The notes: generated by a model not told the origin, from the letters alone. DNA of 64,000 bases from Diphasiastrum complanatum (GCA_029204225.1 CM055101.1:29437975-29501974), one strand, 5' to 3'. Shown: positions 47,810 through 59,874, counted from the first letter of the stretch. Made by a program: numbers and translations.

Positions 47810-49500
47810 CTTTTAATATTCTTTTTCCCTTCATGTAGGTGATACCTTTTCACACGACTGTTATTAACCACAAAACATATTTTTGGTGAGCAATGCCACG
47901 AAATCAGCACATTATTGTTGAATATATCCAAAATTTGATATGGCCCTTCCCAGTGTTAATCCTTGGATCTCAAGGTATTCATAATACTACCCGGGTAATA
48001 CAACACCAGGTCTCCCTTTTGTAGATATTGTTCATGTATATGCTGATCAAACCACAATGCTTGTTGTTGTTTAGCTATCCAGTTTTGCCACTAAGCATAC
48101 CCACAATGTTCTTCTAATTTATTTCCAACATGTAATTGTTCTCACAGCATCTCATCCAACGATAAATTATGAGAAGTTTGCACATGCAGATTTGGCAACA
48201 CAAATTTGTAAGGTGCATCCACACCATAAACCAGTTGGAAAGGTGTAAACCATGTGGATGTCTTATAAGCCGTGCGATGTCTTATAACGCCGGTTGTAAA
48301 AGATCATGCCATGAACTTCCTTTCTCTGACACCTACTTCGCTAAGATTCATTTCAAAATTTTATTGGTGCCGATACTGGTCTTCACTGTCTTTGGCAAGC
48401 ATCACATTTCTTACAGTAATCAGTGATATCTCTCCAAACAGTAGGCCACCATTACAGTTTGGAAAATTTTCAAACTGTAATTTCACATGTGAAGTGTCCT
48501 CTCACATATCCAGAATGTGCAACATCAATTATCAATGTGACGTCTTTGGATTGAACACATCGTATCGGAACATGATCTTGGCCTTGCTTATATATTTGGC
48601 CTTCAATAACTTGAAAAGTGCGCACTCTCCATATCAGCTGACATCGTTGGGACATTTTGAAGTGATTAGGAAATGTCCCCTTTGTCAAGGAAATTAAACA
48701 AATCTGCCTATCAAGAATCCATGACCAGTTTAAAATAAATAATTGTGCGCACAGCATTTCATCACCACCTTCCTCTACATTACTCGTCTCAATCTGGGAC
48801 AACTGGTGCGCTAGCTTGTGAACTCTGCCTGGTTGAATTCAAATGTCAAACTCAAATTCTTGAAACAAAATCATCCACCACCATGCAATCCTACAAACAA
48901 TCGCATGCTTATGAATGAGATATAGCAGCGGTTGATGGGACATACACACCTAGTTTAGTTGAGTTATTTTGGAAATTTTGAGGCCAACTTGGAATTTCAA
49001 CTTAGAGATAGAAATTTTTATGTCAATAACGAACTATATAGTGTTTGCTATTTTTGGGAAGAAGATTTTGTTCCAATGTTATCATTGATTCATCAACATA
49101 CACCACATAACCCAAAACTAGGTAAGATCTTGTTCCAATGTTATCAATTGATTCATCAACATACACCACATAGCCCAAAAACATAACTTTTATGGCTTGT
49201 CCTTTAACCCTCTGCCCCATAATTCAAGTCCGACATCATAAATCTCAAACTTGAAACTGAAACCCCATTATTTTTTGTAAAGAAAATCTTTTATTGTCCA
49301 ATAGAAAATGATGAGATTTGCAAAGAGCAAAAATTACGCTTAACGCTTCCCTTTCTATCGTAGAATACTTTTTCTTTGTAGGTGTCAACAATTTGCTTGC
49401 ATAATACACAAGATGGTCATAACTCTTCTCCTCTTCTGGTTGCCCAAAACACAACCTACAGCTACCTAGGATGCATGAACATGAAAGGGTTTCCTCCAGT
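47810..49500 (-). mobile_element. G1 copy 7: gypsy RNase H and integrase, inverted
   Basis: On the minus strand from 49500: RNase H (49500-49245; CVLGSC.LCFGQPEEEKSYDH-like, YYASKLLTPTKKKYSTIERE), linker with its 70-bp block duplicated (49190-49020), integrase lead 48802-48470 (SQIETSNVEEGGDEMLCAQL, IYKQGQDHVPIRCVQSKDVT), then a deletion of about 780 bases removes most of the core (48370), and the tail follows to about 47830. Its RT half lies in the neighbouring inverted segment (copy 8). Confidence 0.8.
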
Positions 49501-50345
49501 GTGAATTCTTGATTGAAGATGAAGATGAACCTCTTGAAGCACAAGAGTTAGTTAGATACAAGAAAATATCTAGACTAGAACTTCATTGTGTAAAGATGAA
49601 TGTGAATAATGATCTTTTGAGAGAAGCATCATCTTGTACTAGTGCTAAAGAGGCTTGGGATCCTCTGAAATCCATATATGAATCAAGCAACACTGCTAGA
49701 GTCCTCATGCTTAGAAACCAAACCTTGCAAAGCATGAGAAGAAGTGAGGAGAGTGCACAAGACTATGTGCTCAGAATCAAGTCTCTTAATAGGGAGTTAG
49801 CTTCTATTGGGGAGAAGATTGTGATGGAGAGCTTGTTCAAATAATCCTTAATGTTCTAGGGGATGATAACACAAACTTGGTCCAAAGTTTTACAATCTAA
49901 GACACCTTGCCAACTATAGAAAAGCTTCATAGTGTATTAGTGGCTGAAGAGTGTAAGATGATCCACACCAAAGCAAGATTTAACTCATTGTCTTTGTGGG
50001 ACGGTGATGAAAAATCCAATTTCTCATTCAAGGGTAAAAAATGTTAGGGGGGTGTTTTATCTCCCTTACACACCTGGTTCTAACTATGACAACGGAACAC
50101 CCTAAATTACTGTGATTCTCTTCTACACTTAATTGCCATTGAATCGATTGTAAACTTGATACCACATATCTTGTCCTAATACAACCTTCACAGTGTACTA
50201 TTGAACTATTGAACCCAATTGCACTCCACAAAGCTCCTACGACCTTGCCACAACTTAACAAAGAGGAATTATTATAAACTACCATCCATACAATGATTAC
50301 AATAATATTCAAGAAAAGAATTAAACTACTACGCCAAATCCACAT
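49501..50345 (+). pseudogene. C2 Gag C-part, within an inverted segment
   Basis: The open frame 49509-49844 reads IEDEDEPLEAQELVRYKK, CVKMNVNNDLLREASSCTSA, KEAWDPLKSIYESSNTARVL and SEESAQDYVLRIKSLNRELA, equal to residues 45 onward of the C2 Gag at 19746-19321 but on the opposite strand. Gag goes on to about 50040 after a TAA-type break. 50040-50345 matches 19010-19085 at its start and otherwise shows nothing. The N-part of the same Gag is at 51204-51330 on the minus strand. Confidence 0.85.
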
Positions 50346-51203
50346 GTTATCTCATTCATCCGAAGCGGACCAAGTGAACGATGATGATACAACGGAGGAC
50401 ATACGTACACAATGGCCAAATAATTTTATGAAATTATTGAAGAATCCAGGACTTTAAAGGAGGAACCAGCCCGATTGAGTCCAACATAGGTAGGTAGGAA
50501 AAAAATAATTCGAATTAATTTGGTGACAGATGATGATCCAAAGAATATATTCACTGGGGTAGAACATGATCTTGATTTTATTATGACAGCCATGGAGTTG
50601 TTAAAAACTATAAGGTTGTCTTTGTCTGGTCTTATGATGAATTACGAGGCGTGGCAAAAGAGGTCTACCAGAATACAATTGATGCTAGACCGGTTCGGCA
50701 ACAGAGACATCAGATGAATCCAAAGCATGTGGATCGGATTAGAGCTGCAATTGAAAAATTAGTGAGTGTGGGGTTTATTAGAATTCACCAACAGCCTTTT
50801 CAAATAGTGATGATGAAGGCATTTTATGATGATGACGATCATTTGAAAAAGTGTTTCCAAAGATGTTATGAATTTAAAATCAGTCTTAATCTAGAAAAGT
50901 GTATTGTTTGTGTGTGGAGAGGAGTTTTATTAGGACAATTCATTTCCAAAGACGAATTCTTCATTTATCCGGCTAAGATTGAAGTCATTAAGAACATGCA
51001 TTTTTAAAAGAGCCCAAAAGAAATGCAAATAATCTTAGGAATGACAGGCTATCATCGATGGTATATTTATGCATATGCAGATAGGACTCATATTTTGTAT
51101 GAGGTCCTCAAGAAGTGAGCCGTCTATAGGGTAACTATTAACCAATATAAGGTGTTCCAAGATTTGATTGACGTCGTTGATAAATGCACCAATATTGTGA
51201 CCC
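50346..51203 (+). pseudogene. G1 copy 8: spacer and RT, within the inverted segment
   Basis: 50346-50455 spacer end, 50520-51010 RT with RPVRQQRHQMNPKHVDRIRA and the core deletion, then a 40-base extra deletion at YDDDDHLKKCFQRC. After IVCVWRGVLLGQF there is TGG (Trp) where copies 1, 3 and 5 have TAG, so this copy keeps the ancestral codon. It runs to CAATATTGTGACCC at 51203. Undoing the inversion joins it with copy 7. Confidence 0.85.
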
Positions 51204-51829
51204 AAAGGTTCGGTCTTGTGCTCAAAGACCTAACCTTCCAAATGGCATAATTTGTAGAGTTCAATCTCTCATTAGCTTCTAGAAGGTAAGCTCCAATAGA
51301 TCCCATCTTACTAGTGAATTCTACAAACAATAAATTGATTTGTTTAATTCTAGAAACTCACAAAAGTCTCTCTTGTAGTGATTCACTCAAATTAGACTTC
51401 TAATCCAACAAATGGACTTATAATCTCAGTTCTAGCACTCCCTCACAAAGTTGGAATGAAGATTAGATGAGTTGCAATCTACTTACAAGCAAATCAAGCC
51501 AATCTTGGCTTTTTTTGGACAAAAAAACGACTCAATCTTCCTCACACTTCTTGATGTACTTTCAAGACCTGTAAAAAACTTTTAAAGGCCTTGATTTCAG
51601 CCTAGATTAATTAGATCTCATGAACCAAAGTCAAATCTAATTAATGACACTCAATCTTGTTAGATTTTCCTAGGATTAGCACCAAAAATCTCATCAAGAA
51701 CATGATGCTTCTATTGATTTGAGTAAGTGGTAGAACTATGAGCTTTTGGATCCATATGAAAGAAAAAAAGTTATTGCATGGCTCCAAATTGCAACTTTCA
51801 TTAAAGAAAGTGTCGAAAATGAAGTACAC
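51204..51829 (-). pseudogene. C2 Gag N-part and leader
   Basis: On the minus strand 51330-51204 reads EFTSKMGSIGAYLLEANERL and NSTNYAIWKVRSLSTRPN, then stops being Gag at the inversion joint. 51331-51829 equals 19747-20240, ending at GAAGTACAC as there. It is the other half of the Gag at 49501. Confidence 0.85.
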
Positions 51830-51869
51830 GTAGAGATACTTCACACATATTAGAAAATGTTACGAAAGG

Positions 51870-53328
51870 TCAAACCTCGTCCTCATTGGTGAACTCTGAA
51901 CATGATGCATGGTTTCTGTCCATATCAATATCGTTCACCTGTGCAACCTTTATTTGGATAAAAATATGAAAGAGAATAACCTTCACAAAACAAAATTTGA
52001 AGTGTGCATCATACGTGTCTAAAGAAATATGGTTTTAGTGTAAAAAATATGAGTATACCAGATTCTCGTGTGTAGCATCCTTGCTTACAGCGTGAGATGT
52101 GTTCACATTGCCCTTGTCCTGTAATTGATATTTGCAAAATGTAAAGCTAATAAATCAATCAATAATTTTGATGATTATATTATTCTATTTGAACACTAAT
52201 TGCCATGTTTTTGAATATTTTTTTGAGTTTTCTCACTTTTGTTGGCACGCATGTTGCATTCTCCATTTCAGCCACATCGTTGTTCTTTTTTTTTTGCATA
52301 CTTTCTTCGTGACTGCAGCGACACTAGTGCCCAACTATAGATGTACTCTTCTTTCCAAGTATAACTTGCACCTGGAATATGTAATTGCTTGATTTCTTGA
52401 ATGTTTGCCTTAATGAGATCTCGTAATTTTTGTTGCTCATGTTGCCTATGTCGGAGGTCATGAGCTATATCCACTTTGTTAAGTGCACTCTTCAACCAAT
52501 TACTTACACAATGATGGTTTGATCGAAACATGACATGTTGAGTAGGAAAATACTTTGCTAGAAGTTCTCTCCCATGAAAGTTCTTGTCTTCTCGATCTAC
52601 CTTCTTTGGAACTCAAAATATTTCATTGTACGTTGGGTGTCCACCATGCCATTGCTAACGTCCTCACAATGTGAAATGCTTTGTGAAAGCCTTCCTACCA
52701 TATTTGTGTTTTCTTCAACATTTCTTGGTGAGACCTCAAAATCTAGATTTTTATTATGTGCTTCACTATTTAATTGAGATAGCAAAGGCCTCAAATCTGT
52801 GGACTTCGTGATGATCTCAAAAAGTCTACGTAAATCATCATTGCTTATGTGATCCATGTGTCTCAAATAAAAATTCTGTATATGATATCAATAAAAAAAA
52901 AAAGAGATTATTAATTGTATCTACAACAGCAAAAATCACAATAAATATTAAAAATAATCATTGCTTGCAAAAAAATCTTTTAACTCATAATCATGCACAC
53001 AATGGGAATCATGACAACTAACACTTCAATTATGACAAGAAAATAAAATGATTACAAGTTATATATCGCATTTCATTTCTTTCAAGTATACAAATGCCAC
53101 ATAATTGGCAATCGTTTTATTTTTCCATTCTCCTCCACCCTTCATTCACCAACAACAACCCAGTTAGATAATATATCAACACAACACTCCCAAGGACTCC
53201 ATGCATCTTCTTCAACTTCTACTTTCCATCTACTTCTATGCCTTTGACTAGTCTCTAGCCAAGCTACTCGTAGCAACCTACTCTTATGATTTGGAGCAAA
53301 AGACAACATTTCAATGTAAGGTAGCACC
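51870..53328 (-). pseudogene. five-exon gene fragment of unknown family
   Basis: The minus strand shows five exon-like blocks with GT-AG borders. E1 53328-53160: SFAPNHKSRLLRVAWLETSQ ... WECCVDILSNW, donor after TGG. E2 52875-52372: acceptor ATACAG, NFYLRHMDHISNDDLRRLFE, LLSQLNSEAHNKNLDFEVSP, one frameshift near 52615, GRELLAKYFPTQHVMFRSNH, ending CCAG/GTGCAAGT. E3 52312-52237: acceptor GCTGCAG, DVAEMENATCVPTK. E4 52118-52059: acceptor TTACAG, 60 bases in phase. E5 51938-51870: acceptor GCACAG, VNDIDMDRNHASCSEFTNED, TGA. Introns of about 284, 59, 118 and 120 bases. The 5' part is cut by G2 at 53329. The frameshift, and a possible slip in the A10 run of E3, indicate a decayed or captured gene. 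I recognise no domain. Confidence 0.6.
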
Positions 53329-54110
53329 TTCTACAATTATTAACAATGTTTTGTACAAGCTTGGTACAGATCATTAGCTTCGAAGATGTCTCGAATCCAA
53401 AGACATTAAAAAGGTCGTTAAAGTCTTACACTCAAAAGATGCTGGTGGACATTTTGCTTTGAAAAACACAATTAATAAGATATTGACTGCCAAGTATTGG
53501 TGGCCAACAACGTTCAAGGATGCATCAAACTTTATTCGTTCATGTGATCCATGCCAAAGATCTGGTAAGCCTACAAAATCAATGAATTGGCCGTTGACAC
53601 CAATCCTTCCTCTTGCACCATTCGAGAAGTGGGGGATTGACTTTGTCGGTCCAACTAAACTTGTTACCCGACATAAGAAATGTCGATATATTCTAGTTGC
53701 AATGGATTATGCTATAAAGAACGTGGAAGCAGAGGCGACAAAAAGAAATGATGCAAAAACTGTCGTATTATCACCATATATGGTTGTCCACTCAAACTAG
53801 TAAGTGACCGAGGTACACATTTTTCAAATGACACTGTACGGCTGCTGACAACTTATTTCCTTATCAAACATAGAAAAACTACACCGTATAATCCAAAAGC
53901 AAACGGGTTGACGGAAACAACTAATGGAATTTTATGTAAGATCCTGACTAAAATTACTATTGCACATGCAACGGATTGGGATCAGAAATTACCTTCAGTT
54001 CTTTGGGCTTATCATAATACAAAGAAAATCACGACGAAACAGACACCATATTTTTTGACATATGGTATGCATCCTATTAATGGGCCCAGAACAAAAAAAT
54101 ACTACCTTTG
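53329..54110 (+). pseudogene. G2 gypsy integrase
   Basis: It starts at TCTACAATTATTAACAATGT (RNase H-integrase joint), HSKDAGGHFALKNTINKIL, zinc finger and WWPTTFKDASNFIRSCDPCQ, APFEKWGIDFVGP, VAMDYA. A shift with a deletion near 53770 removes the second aspartate's lead-in; SDRGTHFSND follows at about 53805, then TTPYNPKANGLTETTNGILC, LPSVLWAYHNTKK and PYFLTYGMHPI to 54110. The same motifs, with differences, occur at 63540-64000. Confidence 0.85.
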
Positions 54111-54119
54111 ACCACAATT

Positions 54120-54600
54120 TTTTTTATTTATTTTTATTCTTATTATTTTCTAGTATTTTTCTGATAATGTTCGCGACTTTTTTTTTTCTTTTCTAGAAAT
54201 TTTCGTGAACTTTTCTACCACTGTTCAACATTTGTTCAAACTGTTTCATGAATTTTTGGAGAATTTTACTTGTCTTCTCTCAAATATTTTAAGTTAATTT
54301 TCAAAGTATTTACGAAAACTTTTTGAGAAACTTTCGTGACACTCTAACCGTGAATTGAAACTTGTCATTTTTTTTTTCGAGAATTTTTCTAGTATTTTTT
54401 TTCTCCAGTTTTTTGAGAAACTTTCTAGGATGACGCTTAACATTTTCAATAATTTTTCGTGAAGTTCTATATCATTTTTCTAGAATCTCTCAAGAATGTT
54501 TCGCGGAACATTCTAGAAACTTTCTAGTATCCTTTGAGAATCTCCCAACCTACTTTTTCGAGAATCTTTCGAGAATCTATCTATCTACTTTTTACATCCC
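54120..54600. promoter_or_regulatory. spacer rich in heat-shock-element-like GAA/TTC arrays
   Basis: Between integrase and the extra ORF lies 480 bases of T-rich DNA full of alternating TTC and GAA triplets at two-base spacing. The best is GAACATTCTAGAAACTTTC at 54506-54524, which fits nGAAnnTTCnnGAAnnTTt. Others: TTCTAGAAATTTTC (54191), TTCGAGAATTTTTC (54377), TTCTAGAATC (54479), TTCGAGAATCTTTCGAGAA (54558). No reading frame is present. It may be an internal promoter for the ORF at 54980; AT richness alone could also yield some of these. Confidence 0.4.
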
Positions 54601-54979
54601 TCTATTAAAGATGATGGCCACATGATCCTCATTATTCGCACGTGTGTACGCTCACATATCAAAACAGATATTGTTTCTCCTTAATTTATTTGTTTTCTTT
54701 TCAAAAACGGTCTTCCGTCATTAAAGATCGATCTGTCAAATCATAGTTTCAAACATTGACCCATGCACGTACTCCATAAATGGAAGTGCTAGATGTCAAG
54801 TCATCATGCCACGTCATCTTCCTTTCCACATCGCTACTGCATATTAGAGTTATTTTCTATTTTTCTTCCTTACACTTTCTGCCTGTGATTTTATGTTTTC
54901 CTGCGTACATTCTCTTTGCGATCAAAGCATTCATTTGCGACCTATTGCGATCTACAAACTTTCATGAAAAATTCAAACA

Positions 54980-57663
54980 ATGGTTTCTAGATCCAGTTCA
55001 AGCTCTAACATCATCTGGAAAGCACACGCAGGAATCCGCCTAGCATCCATCCAGTCCTTTTTGGATCAATGCAGGTTGGATAATTTAAAAGTGGAACCCT
55101 CCATCATCCTCTCCGAAGTCAATACGAAGTTTGTCAACTCCATTCATTCCATTTCGGAGGTGGATTTCAAAGTCCACGTGCGAGGCAAATTCTTCACTAT
55201 CTCTGAAGACTTGTTCTGCACAGCCCTTGGATTACCGATGGATGGAAAGATGATCTCAACAAGTAAGGATTTGGTGGATGAAGCTGCCCACTTCCTTACC
55301 AATTGCTTCGTACCCACAAAGGGGTACAAGATCTCTATGATTCGAGATACCACATTTAAAATGTTTTGTAAATATGCGAACCAAGTACCCTTTTTGACAG
55401 ATGTTGATGCGATGATTTCGTTGCAAAATTTTGGTTACATCTTAGACGCAACTGCGGGTCATCCGGTTTGTTTCGGCACTATCACATATTAAGCAGTTTT
55501 GCAATGGATCAAGCACCAAATTTTTTTTGGAATTGGAGCACATGTCTCTCGGCTATGCGCCCATTTCGCCATTTTGAACGAGCAAGAGAAAACATTGTTG
55601 ACGGGAAGGATGTTGGTTCCCAAGCCAATTGATCTTTCCGGCCTCGTTACTAAAATTACACCAGCCGTCGAAGTAGCAGCTACCACTGCTATGGACATTC
55701 ACGCTGCACCATCCCAGTCGGAACCAGTTCCAGCTGTGGCAATGGAGACTGATGAAGTTGCTGCTGATGTTGATTCTTCACAGCACGCATCTGCTTCCAC
55801 ATCTTAGAAGCAGTTGAGTGCCTCCTCCTCTGACGATGACGCAACTCGATCTGATACATCAGACAAAAGAAAAACAACTACTGAAGGCGACACTGGGGCA
55901 CCTGTGGCAGATGAAGAACAACCAGACGACCAGCCCCAGTGGTTTCGCACTATGACCAAGAAAGCCAAAAACCTAGTGGTTGGTGTATGAGTTGGACAAG
56001 TACCACCAACAACTTACGATGGAATTTGTCAACTTAGAAAAAAGATGCCAAGAGGATCTCAAGGCGTCTATCGAGAAGATTGATTCACTCGAATCAGACA
56101 ACATGAAGCTGATTGAATGAAATCGTTCTCTTGACACATAACTTCAGACCTTCATAAAGGAAGCTGATTCTTTAAAACAGATCAATAAGGCGATTGAGGC
56201 CAAGTCTGATAATTATCAGACTCAAAATGATTCTTTAAAGCAGCAACTAACAGCTGCAAATCAACATAATGTCGTGCTCCAAAAACATTTCCAAGAAGAA
56301 TGAATGAGAAGGCTGAAGGCAGAAGCTGCTCTCTCTATATGCTCCAATGCAGGGTCTATTACCGTCGACATCACGAAGCTAAACCAGCTCCAAGATCAGA
56401 TGCTCAACAATTTTTGAGTTGAGTTCCTGCAACCACTCAAGGATTTGAAGGCTCTTGTCGAGGAAGAATAGACCGAGCTAAGGGAGTTTTCGAGTGAAGC
56501 TACCCCATCTTGCATCGGACCAGATGCACACGATGAGTACCTTCTGGCCTTACTCATAATTGATGACCTTACACAACAAATTCCATCTGTGCCTGCCTGC
56601 ACTGGAGCTTCAGACCATCCCGAGTATCTAGAAGCAGTCGCAAAGATTGATAAGCTCAAATAGGAGCTGTCAGATCTCCAACAAAAAATGGAAGATCAGA
56701 AGCTGGCTACTGAGTTGCAAACTCAGGACTTGGCAACTACATCTAGACAGCCAAAGCAAATGCGGCGGAATCAGTCGAAGGTATGTGCTGACAGATTTCG
56801 TGCATTTGCTGAATGCTTTTGGAAATGGTGTCCACCTACTTTTAACATTGAATTACAATGGCGTATGGATTACATGATGCTATCAGGCGCAGTAGGCATC
56901 GCCTTCGACAATTGGAAGCGACCATGGGAGAAGGAAGACTTTCTCTGGTTATGGGCCCAGCTTTCTATCGAGCAGAAAGGATGTCTCTGCTGGGGCATAA
57001 TCCAAGGAAAGTTTAAAGTCCTACCTTTTGGGTCAGTAGAGTTATACATAGGCTCTTCGGCTATGTATGCTCTCGAATACATTCACATCAAAGAACTTCA
57101 ATTTTTGCAGAATGAAGACAATAAGCGACATTTTTGGAAGCGAAAGTCGTAGTTTCAATTATACAAACCCAAAGCTGTTGCGGATTTAGGTGCATTCGAC
57201 AATGCAGTGATGCTGATCAACATTAATATGGTGTATCCAGAATTATTCAGTCTATATGTGGATTGGGAGCAGAACCTTGCAGACTATTTTGCGAAGATTT
57301 GACATAATCTGTAGGATAGAAGGAATTCATTCAGATATAAGCAATTTTGTACATATTCATTTTGGCAGTTTGGTACCTTTGCGGCAAAGACATTATTTTT
57401 TGTTCAGAATCTTTATGTTAAAAGCAATTTTATTAGATTCTCAGCTCGATACTGTGAAGAAATCACTCTACAAAGTGATTCAGATGAAGATACAAAGTTG
57501 ACTCAGGAGTTTTTCAATGGAACATTACTCCATGTTAAACTAGAAGTATTCGGCAACCTCCCAGTTGGCCGATATACAAAATCCAAAGAAGATTTGTTCT
57601 TGATCGAAGCTGAACAGAACTTGGAGCTAGCTCAAAAACTATATGAAGAATTGAATAATTCAT
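54980..57663 (+). pseudogene. G2 extra ORF (aORF) downstream of integrase, coiled-coil protein
   Basis: ATG at 54980 (MVSRSSSSSNIIWKAHAGIR) opens a 170-aa globular region (EVDFKVHVRGKFFTISEDLF, ALGLPMDGKMIS), broken by TAA at 55490, then 55499-55807 (HVSRLCAHFAILNEQEKTLL) with an acidic Ala/Asp/Ser tail. After further stops and a shift near 55985 comes a long heptad region (about 56010-56700, LTMEFVNLEKRCQEDLKASI; DSLKQQLTAANQHNVVLQKH) and a second globular part, 56688-57152 (ADRFRAFAECFWKWCPPTFN, RPWEKEDFLWLWAQLSIEQK). It ends at NLELAQKLYEELNNS, TAA 57661-57663. It has no membrane segment, so it is not a typical env. About eight stops disable it. Confidence 0.65.
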
Positions 57664-57950
57664 AAATATTATTCATGTCTTTGTCATGTTGATGCCTATC
57701 TGTGATACTGAAGCTCGATCTTTGCAGTTTGAAGATGTTTTGAAGTTTGATTCCAGTTTTCATCAAACAATTTCAACTCAAAATCAACCTACTCAACGCA
57801 ACAACAAGACACACACTCTCTGAAGAAATATCTAAAGGACAAATCATATGAAGAAATATTTTTTTTCGCCTCAACGAAAATCTGACGAACAAGAATGTTT
57901 CTCGAATCATCCTCGAAATAAAGATGATATGTTCACGAGGACGTTTCACA

Positions 57951-57966
57951 TTTGAGGAAGGGGATA
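57951..57966 (+). other. polypurine tract of G2
   Basis: TTTGAGGAAGGGGATA ends directly at the LTR start. It primes plus-strand synthesis in gypsy elements and fixes the LTR border. Confidence 0.75.
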
Positions 57967-59213
57967 TGTGATGCCACACAAATGTCAAAAATTGACTATC
58001 AACATAAATATGGCATAATATACTCGAAAATGAATATATGAGTTGGTTAAGTATAAATCATAAAGAGGCCTAAGTCATTTTTCAAGAATATATCTCCTAA
58101 GTACTTGCCTTATAAATTAAGGGCTAGACTTTTAATAGGAAAAGACATTGCCTTAGATAACCCTTAACTAGGTTGTCCATACAAAATGACTAGTTATGAA
58201 AAGACATGTTAAACTAGAGTAACTTTAACTCATAGTTAAGTATACCTCTTATGGTATAGTTGAACGTATTTCCAGTTTAATTCTTAGCTAGACCCTTTCG
58301 CGGGAGCAACACACCTATTGTTTAAAAGGTGTGTTTGTTCGTCCCGTAGAACATAAATTGATCTTACACTTCAGTCTCGATCATCGAGAGAAAAGAGTTT
58401 ATGCTTATGTAAGAGATTGAAGAAGTGAATAGAGTTCTGTGAGTTATTCTCCCTTATCTCTGTTCTCCGCACTGTTGAGTGTGAGTGATCTTGAGTCTAC
58501 TAACAATCTCTAATGCATTTCATGAACTACTCTCTGATCAGACAGATGCTCTAGTGCATTATAGTCGTTTGTTGTGTTTCCATAAAGCATGCTCTAAAGA
58601 ACTATCTTAAAATCATCTTATTCGTCTGTCGTGAATACTTTCTTTTCGACACTCGAATAATGTCTATCTTTGTGCAGTCTAGCACGATCATTGAATTAAG
58701 TAGTATGTATACAAATGAGATGACAGTCCCTCTCTAAAGAATTGAGTCTCTGATTTGTTTTCCTAATTGGCATTGACATAAGTTTCTAACATTCTCTAAA
58801 ACCATTCGTGCTCTTTAACCATTAAGTTGGGCTTTAGTTGTTGAGGACTGTTGTCTAGGAACAAATAGTTCGTGAACTCCATTAATTAATTGTCGGTGAA
58901 CAATTCCCGATTCTCTGTTGACACCTTAGTCAGCCAGAGTGTAGTCTATTGTACTACTCCGATAACATTTCATTTGTAGAACGCGTATCCTTCAATTCGA
59001 TAGAGGCCAGATTGTTGTTCTGAATTTATTAACATTACTCATTCCAAATATAAGTAATACTGGTTACTTTTTAATGTCTGTCGACAACCTGAATAACATT
59101 CAAAACTACCTGCCATAATTACCCCAAAAATATAACTTTCTAATGCTATCCTCTGTGGGAACGATACTTTTCACTACAAAATCTATACTAACCCTGTTGG
59201 TATAGCACAACAA
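57967..59213 (+). repeat. G2 gypsy LTR, complete
   Basis: TGTGATGCCACA at 57967 follows the polypurine tract and GCACAACA ends at 59213, about 1247 bp, TG...CA. It holds a TATA box (TATAAATTA, 58111), and the CCTCTGTGGGAACGATACTT segment usual near the U5 end of plant gypsy LTRs (about 59150). It is the 3' LTR of the element on its left; immediately right is an inverted RT, with no primer site, so the boundary is also a rearrangement joint. Confidence 0.8.
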
Positions 59214-59874
59214 CTTTCTTAAAAAAAATTGAAAAATATTTGTCATCATATGTTGGAATGTGGCAGGTGCATTACAAAGACCAAAGGGCATTCACGTATC
59301 AGTGGTGAAAGTAGTTTTGGATCTATCTTCCTCTTTTATAAAAACTTGGTTATAACCTGAGAATACATCTAAAAAACTATAACGTTCATGTCCAGCTACC
59401 TGGTCAAGAATGATATTTGTATACGATAATCTTTTGTCGGGACAACATTTAGTTTCCTAAAATCCTAGCAAACTTTAATCTTGCCCGTCTTCTTCTTAGG
59501 TACTATAACTATTGGTGACACCCACTCACTGCTTAGACATGATATATAATACCCGCTCTTAGACATCTATCTACTTTGTCTTTTACTAATAAGGAGTACT
59601 TTGAATTCAATCTATATTGGTGCTACCGAACATGTATTGTTCCCTGAATGAGATCTATTCTATGTTCACCCCATTTAATTGGTATACCTATTAAATCATC
59701 CATCGACCAAGCAAACACATTCTGGTATTTTTTAAGAAGCAATATATACTCTTCACGTTCTTGGTCCAATTCGTGTTTATATAGATTCAAAGTCTTACCT
59801 TTATTAATTTCTATTTCTACATAATCTGTTTTATCTACCATCCCCTCGGTCAGACTTGCTCTGGTTCCACCCAA
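59214..59874 (-). pseudogene. G2 reverse transcriptase N-half, inverted
   Basis: On the minus strand from 59874: LNLYKHELDQEREEYILLLK, YQNVFAWSMDDLIGIPIKWG, EHRIDLIQGTIHVR, then, with stops, YRLNSKYSLLVK, FSGYNQ-like and MPFGLCNAPATFQHMMTNIF. It stops at FFLRK where the LTR begins at 59213, just before the YxDD box, so the catalytic half is absent. The next ORF upstream overlaps into the second protease domain. Confidence 0.82.
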
